Assembly: GCA_023422695.1 (NCBI GenBank)
Contig: JAFAGN010000012.1
Coordinates: forward strand, 1-27,834
Reading direction: 5' to 3'
Source of the DNA: Pseudomonadota bacterium
GTDB lineage: Bacteria > Pseudomonadota > Alphaproteobacteria > Sphingomonadales > Sphingomonadaceae
DNA: 27,834 nucleotides
Every line of letters starts with the position of its first letter. Within the stretch, counting starts at the first letter, position 1. The position numbers were made by a program, and so were the translations under genes. The notes under the pieces are model-generated. The model saw only the letters and a program-made list of their open reading frames with translations, did not search any database and had not been told where the DNA came from. Positions 14,596 to 22,101 of this stretch are shown in pieces.

Positions 14596-16038
14596 ATGCG
14601 AACGATATCGACGGCGCGCGCTGCGGGGCTATTGGCTTTACTGGCGAGCGCATCACCAGCGGGCGCCGAGCCCAGCGCCGACCCAGCTGTCATCGCGCAA
14701 CGCCTGCTCGACACGCTGCGTGAGACCAATGGCGTTCCGGGCATGGGCGCCGCGGTATGGCAGGATGGCCAGATCGTCTGGGAGGGTTCCAGCGGCCAGC
14801 GCGACGTCGAACGCGGCGCGCCGGTGACGCGCGATACGCTGTTCCGCCTTGCCAGCGTATCCAAATTATTCACCGTCACCGCCGCCGCCAAGCTGGCCGA
14901 AGCGGGCAAGCTCGACCTCGACGCCCCGGTGCAGGCGCAATTGCCCTGGCTCGGTACCCGCTGGCCCGCGATCACCCCGCGCCAGCTCGCCGCGCATACA
15001 TCGGGGTTGCCGCATTATCAGGCGATCGATGCGGATCGCGGATTGCGCCATTACGCTAGCGGGCGTGACGCGGTCGCGATCTTTGCCGGACGCGACCTGC
15101 TGAACCCACCGGGAACCGCCTACAGCTATTCGTCATGGGGCTATACCTTGCTCGGTGCGCTGGTCGAAGAAAAGGCCGGGCGCCCCTTCACCGACTATGT
15201 CCGAAAGGAGGTCGCAGCGGGGCTCGCGATCCGCGCTGACGTGACCGACAGCGGCGACGCCGACGCCTCGCGCGCCTATGCCCTCGACCAGCAGCGGCGC
15301 GTGGTGGACGTGCCGCGCCACGACTTCAGCTACACCTGGGGCGGCGGCGGGCTGAGCGGGACGGCCGGCGCGGTTGCGGAATTTGGCGGGCGGATGATCG
15401 ACGGCCGCGTCGTGCGCCCCGAAACCTTTGACGCGATGCTCGTGCCGGTGAAGCTCGCCGATGGCAAAACGGTGGGCGAGGATGATTATGCGGTCGGTTT
15501 CGGCTGGCGGATCGGGGTTGATGCCGACGGCGCGCCCATCGTCCATCACAACGGCGTGACGCTCGGCGCGCGCAGCACGCTCGGCCTGTGGCGCAGCGAG
15601 CGCACGGCGGTCAGCCTGCTGTCCAACGCGTCGTGGGTATCGCGTATGGAACCGACCGCGCAAATGATTGCCGCGCCGTTCCGTACCGCGCCGGCGGGGC
15701 TGATCGCCGCCGACTGCCCGCTGGGAGCGCAGCGCTATCGCGGTAGCTTCGGCGACGTCGCGGTCGAAGGCGCGGTGCACTTCCGGATCGAGGCGGGACT
15801 GTGTGTCGGTACCGCAGCACAGCATCCCGCGATGCTGGCCTATTTCGGCACCGCGATGCAGCGAAGCGACGCGCCGCTGACGATCGTCGGGCTCGACCCC
15901 AAAGGCGGACTGAGCCGCGCGGGGATCGTCAATCCGTTCGGTATCGCCGATCTGCGTGCGCAGGCCGACGGCAGCTTCGCCGCGCCGATCACCACGACGC
16001 GCCGCCTGGTGCTGCGATTCGATCAGCCGGGCAAATAG
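14596..16038 (+). CDS. Exported class C beta-lactamase-fold serine hydrolase
   Basis: The 480-residue protein has a signal peptide (about 1-24, ending PAGA) and a beta-lactamase/penicillin-binding fold. The nucleophile motif SVSK gives Ser87 and Lys90. The second motif is Y178-S-S180 in AYSYSSWGY, where the usual Asn of Y-x-N is replaced by Ser. A third HxG-like motif lies in VHHNGVTLGARS near residue 315-325. About 120 C-terminal residues form an extra beta-rich domain as in many esterase/D-peptidase members. It may be a periplasmic esterase or D-aminopeptidase rather than a true beta-lactamase. AGGGAGAGACGGA precedes the ATG. Its last 16 bases overlap the convergent HAD gene. Confidence 0.88.
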   Translation: MRTISTARAAGLLALLASASPAGAEPSADPAVIAQRLLDTLRETNGVPGMGAAVWQDGQIVWEGSSGQRDVERGAPVTRDTLFRLASVSKLFTVTAAAKLAEAGKLDLDAPVQAQLPWLGTRWPAITPRQLAAHTSGLPHYQAIDADRGLRHYASGRDAVAIFAGRDLLNPPGTAYSYSSWGYTLLGALVEEKAGRPFTDYVRKEVAAGLAIRADVTDSGDADASRAYALDQQRRVVDVPRHDFSYTWGGGGLSGTAGAVAEFGGRMIDGRVVRPETFDAMLVPVKLADGKTVGEDDYAVGFGWRIGVDADGAPIVHHNGVTLGARSTLGLWRSERTAVSLLSNASWVSRMEPTAQMIAAPFRTAPAGLIAADCPLGAQRYRGSFGDVAVEGAVHFRIEAGLCVGTAAQHPAMLAYFGTAMQRSDAPLTIVGLDPKGGLSRAGIVNPFGIADLRAQADGSFAAPITTTRRLVLRFDQPGK

Positions 16039-16646
16039 CCGCGCCCGATCAGATCGGTTTCGAGCATCGCCGCACCTTGAAACAGGTGTCCGGCGATGCC
16101 GACCGATTCGGCCCCCGCGACATTGGCGGCGACATCGTCGATGAAGAGCGCGCCCGCGGGGTCGATGCCGAATCGCTCGATCGCGAGGGCGTAGATCGCG
16201 GGGTCGGGCTTCATCATCTTTTCGGTTCCCGACACGACGATGTCCTGAAAGTGGTCGAAGATCGGCTGGGTCGGGCGAAAGCCTTCCCAGAATTCATGCC
16301 CGAAATTGGTGATCGCAAACAGCGGCACACCCGCTTCATCGAGCCGCTCGACCAGTTCGAGGCTGCCCGGCATCGCAGCGGGGATCGTCTCGTTGAAGCG
16401 CGCCGCATAAGCGTCGATCAGCGCCGCATGACCGGGAAACTCGGCCTTCCGCTCGGGCAGCATGTCGGCGAGCGGGCGGCCGGCATCGTGCTGGAAATGC
16501 CACTGCGGCGTCACGACGTTGGTCACGAACCACTCCAGCTCGGCCTCGTCGTCGATCAGCTTGGCAAACAGATGGCGCAAATCCCAGTCGAACAGGACGC
16601 GTCCAACATCGAAGATCACGCTCCGGCGAATCGTGGGACGAATCAT
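16023..16646 (-). CDS. HAD-IA family phosphatase-like hydrolase
   Basis: The 207-residue protein has the HAD core: motif I IFDVGRVLFDWD with nucleophile Asp13, a cap region with WHFQHDAGRPLADMLP, motif II FAITNFG, motif III lysine in EKMMKPDPAIY, and motif IV LFIDDVAANV. Motif I reads D-x-G instead of D-x-D, as in the YihX-like FDLGGVL/FDLGNV subgroup, so phosphatase activity is plausible but reduced or altered chemistry cannot be excluded. ATG 16646 is preferred to GTG 16661 because GGAG lies five to eight bases before it. It follows rpmJ on the same strand after a hairpin and overlaps the beta-lactamase-fold gene tail to tail. Confidence 0.88.
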   Translation of the reverse strand: MIRPTIRRSVIFDVGRVLFDWDLRHLFAKLIDDEAELEWFVTNVVTPQWHFQHDAGRPLADMLPERKAEFPGHAALIDAYAARFNETIPAAMPGSLELVERLDEAGVPLFAITNFGHEFWEGFRPTQPIFDHFQDIVVSGTEKMMKPDPAIYALAIERFGIDPAGALFIDDVAANVAGAESVGIAGHLFQGAAMLETDLIGRGYLPG

Positions 16647-16668
16647 ACGCACTCCGGACACGCGAAAG

Positions 16669-16732
16669 CGCCGCCGGAAGCATCCGACGGCGTAACGCTG
16701 TTTCTCACAAGCAAACGGGGCGTATTGCCCCG
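16669..16732 (-). terminator. Two hairpins after rpmJ, probable transcript end
   Basis: Reading the minus strand after rpmJ, CGGGGC (16732-16727) pairs with GCCCCG (16721-16716) and is followed by TTTGCTTG. A second stem, 16669-16678 with 16683-16692, pairs at nine of ten positions and is followed by CTTTCG. T-runs are weak, so termination may be partial and allow read-through into the HAD gene. Confidence 0.45.
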
Positions 16733-16742
16733 CGCAGGGGCA

Positions 16743-16868
16743 TCAGCCCTGGCGCGCCTTGAAGCGGCGGTTGGTCTTGTTGATCACATAGGTGCGGCCA
16801 CGGCGGCGGATAACGCGGTTATCCCGGTGACGGTCCTTCAGCGACTTCAGGCTGTTGCGAATCTTCAT
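16743..16868 (-). CDS. rpmJ: 50S ribosomal protein L36 (YkgO-type, 41 aa)
   Basis: A short gene encodes 41 residues beginning MKIRNSLKSLKDRHRDN and containing RVIRRRGRTYVINKTN and RRFKARQG, the alphaproteobacterial L36 form. Compared with the 37-38 residue zinc-binding form it lacks the C-x2-C...H cysteines and carries a short insertion, so it is the zinc-independent type. It is a small, highly basic rRNA-binding protein of the large subunit. It stands apart from the main ribosomal clusters, with its own promoter at 16911-16939 and hairpins downstream. GGACAGAGATC before the ATG offers a modest ribosome binding site. Confidence 0.96.
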   Translation of the reverse strand: MKIRNSLKSLKDRHRDNRVIRRRGRTYVINKTNRRFKARQG

Positions 16869-16910
16869 GATCTCTGTCCGTAAATCTTGGCGTGTTGACG
16901 CGAAGCGGCG

Positions 16911-16939
16911 CAACTATGGGGATGCGGGTAAAAAGTCAA
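16911..16939 (-). promoter_or_regulatory. Promoter of rpmJ
   Basis: On the minus strand TTGACT (16939-16934), a 17-base spacer and TAGTTG (16916-16911) form a sigma-70-type promoter, about 40 bases before the rpmJ ATG. The -35 is strong and the -10 moderate, giving a short 5' leader with no obvious structure. Confidence 0.65.
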
Positions 16940-16968
16940 CCGCCGCATGGAACCCCAGCGGCCCAAAA

Positions 16969-17128
16969 GTTCACGCGGAGACGCGGAGAAGATGACATTC
17001 GCGCAGAGATCATAGAGATCGCAGAGAAAGAAAAAGGGCGGCAAAGCCGCCAATCGCCTTCTTTCTCCGCGCCTCCGCGTCTCCGCGTGAACCAAATCCT
17101 CTGCGCTCTCGGCGTTCTCTGCGCGAAT
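16969..17128. repeat. Interleaved octamer inverted repeat, copy 2
   Basis: Arm A (16969-16991, ACGCGGAG repeated) pairs with A' (17070-17092) at 21 of 23 positions. Arm B (from 16997, GCGCAGAGATC and related units) pairs with B' ending at 17128, including a perfect 13-base terminal match (16997-17009 with 17116-17128). The order is A, B, A', B', so both stems cannot nest, unlike copy 1. A GC hairpin, 17037-17051, sits in the centre. The element ends six bases after the rpoN stop and lies upstream of the rpmJ promoter. Confidence 0.8.
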
Positions 17129-17134
17129 CGAATC

Positions 17135-18607
17135 TTACCCCGCCAGCGCCTTTTGCCGCCGCCGCTGCACCGACGAGCCATAGCCCATCGCCTCGCGGTA
17201 CTTCACCACGGTCCGCCGCGCGATGTCGTGGCCCTCGGCCGACAGTTTCTGCGCGATCGTCTCGTCGGACAGGATCGCCTTCGCATCTTCGGCCTCGATC
17301 ATCGCCTTGATCCGGCTCTTCACCGCCTCGGCCGACACCGCGCCATCACCCTCGGTCGCCGAAATTCCGCTCGAAAAGAAATATTTGAGTTCGAACAGCC
17401 CGCGCGGGCAGCTCAGATATTTGTTGCTGGTGACGCGGCTGACGGTCGATTCATGCATGCCGATTTCCTCGGCGACCTGGCGCAAGGTCAGCGGACGCAT
17501 ATGCGCGACGCCGTGCAGGAAGAAGCCTTCCTGCTGTTTGACGATCTCGCTCGCGACCTTGATGATCGTGCGTTGGCGCTGATCGAGTGCGCGCACCAGC
17601 CAGTTGGCGCCCGCCAGCTGCTCCGACAGCCACGCCTTGCTCTTGGCCGCCGCGCCGGTGGCCAGCTCGGTATAATAGCGACGGTTGACCAGCAGCCGCG
17701 GCAACGTCCCGCTGTTGATCTCGACCGCCCAGCCTTGCGCGGTACGGCGGATATACAGGTCGGGAACCACCGCCTGCGCCGCGTCACCACCAAATTTCAG
17801 CCCCGGTTTGGGATCGTAACCGCGCAGTTCGCGAATCATGTCGGCCAGATCCTCGTCATCGACCCCGCAAATCCGCTTCAGTTGCGGAAAGGCGCCCTTG
17901 GCGACCAGATCGAGATGCGCGATCATCGTCGCCATCGCGGGGTCGTAACGGTCGGCCTCGCGCGCCTGAATCGCGATGCATTCGGCGAGATCGCGGCCGC
18001 CGACGCCCGAGGGGTCGAAACATTGCACCCCCGCGAGCACCGATTCGACGAGCGCCAGCGGCACGCCCAGCCGCTGCGCGACCTCGGCCAGGTCGGCGCG
18101 CAGATAGCCCGCCTCGTCGATGAGAGCGACGAGCTGTTCGGCAATCATCGCCTCCAGCCCGCCAAAGCGTTCGCCGACCTGCGCGAGCAAATGGGCGTGC
18201 AGCGTTTCGTCCTCGCCCGCAAAGCTGTCGAAATCGATCCCCTCGCTGTCGCCGCCGCCCGACAGGCCGACATTGTCGCTGGCACTGTCGTGATGAAAGC
18301 TGTCGGCGGTCAGATCGACGTCGAGGTCGTTGGCGGTGCCGCTGTCGGGCGCCAGCGCCTGATCGGCGTCGAGCGACGCGGCTTCGGTCGCGGGCGCATC
18401 GCTGCTGCGCTCATCGTCGCCATCGAGTGCCCCGCTGCCACTGTCGCCCGATGCCGTATCGAGCAGCGGATTGCCCTCCAGCGCTTCGGCCAGATAGGCT
18501 TCGAGTTCGAGGTTCGACAGCGCCAGCAGCTTGATCGCTTGCTGCAGCTGCGGCGTCATCACCAGCGATTGCGACTGGCGGAGATCGAGGCGCGGACCCA
18601 ACGCCAT
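17135..18607 (-). CDS. rpoN: RNA polymerase sigma-54 factor
   Basis: The 490-residue sigma factor directs RNA polymerase to -24/-12 promoters and needs AAA+ activators. Region I is the glutamine- and leucine-rich start, RQSQSLVMTPQLQQAIKLL near residues 10-28. Region II (about 50-130) is acidic. Region III contains the core-binding part and the HTH LRQVAEEIGMHESTVSRVTS, followed by NKYLSCPRGLFELKYFF. The RpoN box, ARRTVVKYRE, is at 463-472 near the C-terminus. Length is normal. It lies downstream of lptB as in many proteobacteria, but a hairpin repeat separates them, and the usual hpf gene does not follow; the octamer element and rpmJ lie there instead. Confidence 0.96.
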   Translation of the reverse strand: MALGPRLDLRQSQSLVMTPQLQQAIKLLALSNLELEAYLAEALEGNPLLDTASGDSGSGALDGDDERSSDAPATEAASLDADQALAPDSGTANDLDVDLTADSFHHDSASDNVGLSGGGDSEGIDFDSFAGEDETLHAHLLAQVGERFGGLEAMIAEQLVALIDEAGYLRADLAEVAQRLGVPLALVESVLAGVQCFDPSGVGGRDLAECIAIQAREADRYDPAMATMIAHLDLVAKGAFPQLKRICGVDDEDLADMIRELRGYDPKPGLKFGGDAAQAVVPDLYIRRTAQGWAVEINSGTLPRLLVNRRYYTELATGAAAKSKAWLSEQLAGANWLVRALDQRQRTIIKVASEIVKQQEGFFLHGVAHMRPLTLRQVAEEIGMHESTVSRVTSNKYLSCPRGLFELKYFFSSGISATEGDGAVSAEAVKSRIKAMIEAEDAKAILSDETIAQKLSAEGHDIARRTVVKYREAMGYGSSVQRRRQKALAG

Positions 18608-18635
18608 CGGCGCTACACCATCAAATCAGCCGTGC

Positions 18636-18714
18636 GTCCCCGCGAAGGCGGGGACCCATCACCGGTGGGTTCAACATGGCACCACCCGGTGATGGACCCC
18701 CGCATTCGCGGGGG
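18636..18714. repeat. Triple-hairpin REP-like repeat between lptB and rpoN
   Basis: Three stems follow one another: GTCCCCGC (18636-18643) with GCGGGGAC (18648-18655); 18656-18668 with 18682-18695 (one bulge); and CCCCCGC (18697-18703) with GCGGGGG (18708-18714). I recall this CCCCGCGAAGGCGGGG type as common between sphingomonad genes. It fills most of the 140 bases between lptB and rpoN and could uncouple their expression or stabilise one transcript. Confidence 0.8.
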
Positions 18715-18747
18715 AACAGCCATTGTTCGACCGGCGCGCAAAATAGC

Positions 18748-19566
18748 TCACAGCGAGAAACCCTCGCCCAGATACAGGCGGCGCACTTCGGGGTCGGCGA
18801 CCAGCTCTTCGGGCGAACCCGCGAGCAGCACCTTGCCGTCGTAAATGATGCAGGCGCGGTCGACGAGATCGAGCGTTTCGCGGACATTATGGTCGGTAAT
18901 CAGCACCCCGATGCCGCGCGTCTTGAGGTCCGCAACCAGATCGCGAATGTCGCTGATCGACAGCGGATCGATCCCGGCAAAGGGTTCGTCGAGCAGCATG
19001 ATCGATGGGTTGGCAGCGAGCGCGCGAGCGATTTCGGCGCGGCGCCGTTCGCCGCCCGACAGCGCCATCGCGGCCGAATCGCGCAGCCGCGTCAGGCCGA
19101 ATTCGTCGAGCAATTCCTCGAGCCGCCGTTCGCGCGACACCTTGTCGGGTTCGCTGAGTTCGAGCACCGCGCCGATGTTCTGCGCCACCGTCATGCCGCG
19201 AAAGATCGAGGTTTCCTGCGGCAGATAGCCGAGGCCAAGGATCGCACGGCGATACATCGGCAGCGCGGTAATATCCGATCCGTCGAGCATGATCCGCCCG
19301 GCGTCGGGCTTCACCAGCCCCATGATCGAGTAGAAACAGGTGGTCTTGCCCGCGCCGTTCGGGCCGAGCAGACCCACGACCTCGCCCTTGCCGACCGACA
19401 GCGACACGTCGGACAGCACGACGCGCTTGTCATAGCTTTTGGCGATCGAAATGACCGCAAGCCCGTTACCCGACGCAGCGTCTTGGCGCGCGTGCGCGCG
19501 ATGTTCGGCGACGCCGTGATCGCTGTCGGTGGTCAGCGTGGCCGGGGTCGCTTCGTCGTGGGTCAT
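18748..19566 (-). CDS. lptB: LPS export ABC transporter ATPase LptB
   Basis: The 272-residue cytosolic ATPase powers LPS extraction from the inner membrane with LptFG/LptC. It shows Walker A GPNGAGKT, Q-loop in GYLPQETSIFRGMTVAQNI (the LptB-specific block), signature LSGGERRR, Walker B IMLLDEPFAGID and the H-loop TDHNVRETL. Relative to E. coli LptB (241 aa) there is an extra, low-complexity N-terminus of about 35 residues rich in Ala, Thr, Asp and His. ATG 19566 is chosen because AGGAAG lies about nine bases upstream; a GTG seven codons earlier is possible. lptC and lptA are not beside it: 214 bases of mainly hairpin repeat separate it from the mutase gene upstream. Confidence 0.94.
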   Translation of the reverse strand: MTHDEATPATLTTDSDHGVAEHRAHARQDAASGNGLAVISIAKSYDKRVVLSDVSLSVGKGEVVGLLGPNGAGKTTCFYSIMGLVKPDAGRIMLDGSDITALPMYRRAILGLGYLPQETSIFRGMTVAQNIGAVLELSEPDKVSRERRLEELLDEFGLTRLRDSAAMALSGGERRRAEIARALAANPSIMLLDEPFAGIDPLSISDIRDLVADLKTRGIGVLITDHNVRETLDLVDRACIIYDGKVLLAGSPEELVADPEVRRLYLGEGFSL

Positions 19567-19657
19567 GCTGGATCGCTTCCTGAACACATATGGACGGGCG
19601 TTACCCGAGGAGCGCCGCCAAGGTCAATCTGGCAAGATTTTTGCAGGGCTGCCTGCT

Positions 19658-19772
19658 CCCCTCCCGCTGGCGGGAGGGGCCGGGGGTGGGCAGCGACGTC
19701 GCGGTGGCCCACCCCCCAGCGACTAGCGGGCAAGCCCGCAAGTCTCGCTGCCCCTCCCGCAAGCGAGAGGGG
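19658..19772. repeat. Tandem GC hairpin cluster between the mutase and lptB genes
   Basis: Four consecutive stems: CCCCTCCCG (19658-19666) with CGGGAGGGG (19671-19679); GGGGGTGGGC (19682-19691) with GCCCACCCCC (19707-19716); GCGGGC (19726-19731) with GCCCGC (19734-19739); and 19751-19760 with 19763-19772 at nine of ten pairs. It follows the stop of the minus-strand mutase gene by eight bases. Related sequence composition is seen at the window end (27661-27834). Confidence 0.8.
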
Positions 19773-19780
19773 GGGAAAGG

Positions 19781-21163
19781 CTAATGCCCCACCGTCTCAC
19801 CGCGCACGACCCCCGACAGCGCCAGCTGTTCGTCGATCGCGGCGAGCAGCCGCGCCAACGCCGCTTCATCCTTCGCCTCGGCGCGCGCAACGAGCACGTC
19901 CTGCGTGTTCGACGCGCGCAGCAGCCACCAGCCGTCGTCGGTCAGCACACGCGCGCCGTCGGTGCGATCGACTTGGGCGCCCGATGCGGCGAGCCGCGCA
20001 AGAACTTCCTCCACAATGGCGAATTTGCGTACCTCATCGACCTGGAAGCGCAGTTCGGGCGTGTTGACCATCGGCGCCATATTGCCGCGCAGTTCGGTGA
20101 CGCTCTGCCCCAGCTTGGTCGCCGCCTCGATCAGCCGCACTGCGGCATAGGGCGCGTCGTCATAGCCATAATAACGGTCGGCGAAGAAGACATGCCCGCT
20201 CATCTCGCCCGCCAGCGGGCTGCCGACCTCCTTCATCTTGGCCTTGATCAGGCTATGGCCGGTCTTCCACATCAAAGGCGTGCCGCCGAGCTCGGCGACG
20301 CGGTCGAACAGCGCCTGACTCGCCTTCACATCAGCGATGATCGTCGCGCCGGGCGTGTCGGCGAGCAGCGCCGCGGCATAGATTTGCAGCAGCTGGTCGC
20401 CCCAGATCACCCGTCCCTCGCCGTCGATCGCGCCGATCCTGTCGCCATCTCCATCGAAAGCGACGCCGAAATCGAGATTCCTCTCGGCGACGAGCTTCCT
20501 GAGATCAGCCAGATTCTTCTCTTCGGTGGGATCGGGATGGTGGTTCGGAAAATGACCGTCGATGTCGGTAAACAACAGGAAATGCTCACCCGGCAACTTC
20601 GCGGTCAGTTTTTCGATGACCGTCCCCGCGGCGCCATTGCCCGCGTCCCAGCCGATCCGATAGGCGCCGCCGGGGAAACCCTCGACCAGCCGGTCGACAT
20701 AGGCGTCGATGATGTCGATGCTCTGCGTGACACCTTCGCCAACTTCCCAGTCCCCCGCGGCAGCCATTTCGCCGATCCGCTGAATGTCGGCGCCATAGAA
20801 AGGCCGCCCCTGCATCACAAATTTGAAGCCGTTATAGTCGGGGGGATTGTGGCTGCCAGTTATCTGGATGCCGCCGTCCACCTCTTGCGTTGACGCCGCA
20901 TAATAGAGCATCGGCGTCGGCCCGAGCCCGACGTTCAGCGCGTCGATTCCCGCTGCGTTGATCCCGGCGACCAGCGCATCGGCGAGCATCGGCGACGACA
21001 GTCGCCCGTCGTAGCCGACCGCGATCCGCTTCCCCCCGGCGCGCGCCACCAGCGTCGCGAAACTGCGCCCGATGGCATAGGCGTCCGTGTCCGACAGCGT
21101 GTCGCCGACGACGCCGCGGATGTCATATTCGCGCAGCATCGTGGGATGGAAATTGTGCGTCAT
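19781..21163 (-). CDS. Phosphomannomutase/phosphoglucomutase (AlgC type)
   Basis: The 460-residue alpha-D-phosphohexomutase interconverts hexose 1- and 6-phosphates, supplying GDP-mannose or UDP-glucose precursors for surface polysaccharide. Marks by domain: FHPTMLREYDIRG at the N-terminus, the phosphoserine loop TGSHNPPDYNGFK with Ser104, the Mg2+ loop DGDGDR at 237-242, the sugar-specificity loop GEMSGHVFF at 319-327, and the phosphate-binding loop RASNTQDVLVARAE near the C-terminus. Length matches Pseudomonas AlgC (about 463). ATG 21163 has GAGAG upstream; a longer frame to 21217 intrudes into the mipZ region and is rejected. It follows mipZ by 31 bases on the same strand and may be co-transcribed with it. 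Confidence 0.94.
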   Translation of the reverse strand: MTHNFHPTMLREYDIRGVVGDTLSDTDAYAIGRSFATLVARAGGKRIAVGYDGRLSSPMLADALVAGINAAGIDALNVGLGPTPMLYYAASTQEVDGGIQITGSHNPPDYNGFKFVMQGRPFYGADIQRIGEMAAAGDWEVGEGVTQSIDIIDAYVDRLVEGFPGGAYRIGWDAGNGAAGTVIEKLTAKLPGEHFLLFTDIDGHFPNHHPDPTEEKNLADLRKLVAERNLDFGVAFDGDGDRIGAIDGEGRVIWGDQLLQIYAAALLADTPGATIIADVKASQALFDRVAELGGTPLMWKTGHSLIKAKMKEVGSPLAGEMSGHVFFADRYYGYDDAPYAAVRLIEAATKLGQSVTELRGNMAPMVNTPELRFQVDEVRKFAIVEEVLARLAASGAQVDRTDGARVLTDDGWWLLRASNTQDVLVARAEAKDEAALARLLAAIDEQLALSGVVRGETVGH

Positions 21164-21194
21164 AATGCTCTCAGTCTTTTGCTGGGGGGAGGTG

Positions 21195-22016
21195 TCAGGC
21201 GGCGGCGAACAGATCACCGTCGGGGTGCAGCCGCTCGCGCGCGGGGAGGTTCAGCCCGCCCATCGCCTCGCGCAGCTCCTGCCGTGCGACGACATGGCCG
21301 ATTCCCATGCCGCCAAGATGCGCCTTGTCGAGCAGGGTCAGGCCCGCCGGGAACAGCTCACGATAGATCACGCGTTCGCCTAGCCCCGGGATGACACGAA
21401 ACCCGACGCGGCGCGACAGCTGGCTCAATGCTTCGCCGACGCGGCGCATATTATGCGCATCGACATGCTGGAGGCGGTTGCGCAGGATGATCCAGTCGAT
21501 CGTCCGCCCGTCGGTCTTGGCGCGTGCCTTGCGCGTGTCCCAGATCAGTTCGGAATAAAAGCTGGGGCGGGTGACCTGAAATGTCTCGGGATCGACCTGG
21601 CCAATCAGATCGAAATCGATGAAGCTGTCGTTGATCGGGGTGACCAGCGTGTCGGCGGTCATCGCGAGGTGGCGCGCGAACACATCGTCGCGGCCGGGCG
21701 TGTCGGCGACAAAATAGTCGCAATCGGCGGTCATCCGCGCGACCTGTACATCCAGTTCTTCGATCGTCGTGCCTTCGAACACTTCGAAATGCGGGATCGG
21801 CAAATCAATGTCGCGGCGCTTCGCGGTGTTGGTGCGGTTCTCGAGATAGCGGTGAAACGTGCGCTGGCGCGGGTCGAGATCGAGCCCCGCGACCTTCCAG
21901 CCTTGGCTCGCCAGCGCGACCGCGAAATGCACCGCGCAGGTCGATTTGCCGGTGCCGCCCTTTTCATTGGCAAAGATGATGCGGTGCGGGGCGGGTTTGG
22001 TCACGCTGTTCGTCAT
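21195..22016 (-). CDS. mipZ: MipZ-type ParA-like division-site ATPase
   Basis: This 273-residue P-loop ATPase matches MipZ, which in Caulobacter forms gradients from ParB at the poles and blocks FtsZ assembly away from midcell. It has the deviant Walker A NEKGGTGKST with Lys19 and Lys24, the switch region GLDLDPRQRTFHRYLENR characteristic of MipZ, ADTPGRDD for Walker B/switch II, and the conserved TPINDSFIDFDLIGQVD block. No ParB gene is in the window. ATG 22016 is chosen; the frame reading further upstream runs into panC on the other strand. It diverges from panC with 85 bases between. Confidence 0.94.
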   Translation of the reverse strand: MTNSVTKPAPHRIIFANEKGGTGKSTCAVHFAVALASQGWKVAGLDLDPRQRTFHRYLENRTNTAKRRDIDLPIPHFEVFEGTTIEELDVQVARMTADCDYFVADTPGRDDVFARHLAMTADTLVTPINDSFIDFDLIGQVDPETFQVTRPSFYSELIWDTRKARAKTDGRTIDWIILRNRLQHVDAHNMRRVGEALSQLSRRVGFRVIPGLGERVIYRELFPAGLTLLDKAHLGGMGIGHVVARQELREAMGGLNLPARERLHPDGDLFAAA

Positions 22017-22101
22017 GGGCAGTTGCGATTTTCCGGTTGGCGGCGCATGGCGGCGCCGCAAGTGGTGCAGTGGCGCCGCCAATATCGGAGGCTGGGCAAG
22101 C

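Noticed and set aside
16023..16646. HAD gene as inactive because motif I is D-x-G
   Set aside because: A YihX-like subgroup naturally has D-x-G in motif I, and the remaining HAD motifs are intact, so I did not call it a pseudogene.
16892..18844. 650-residue plus-strand open frame across rpoN
   Set aside because: It runs antisense through the whole of rpoN and through two repeat elements, and its composition (Arg, Ala, Gln, Asp) is that of a reverse-frame shadow.
18676..20067. 463-residue plus-strand frame across lptB
   Set aside because: It is antisense to lptB and passes through hairpin repeats; no recognisable domain.
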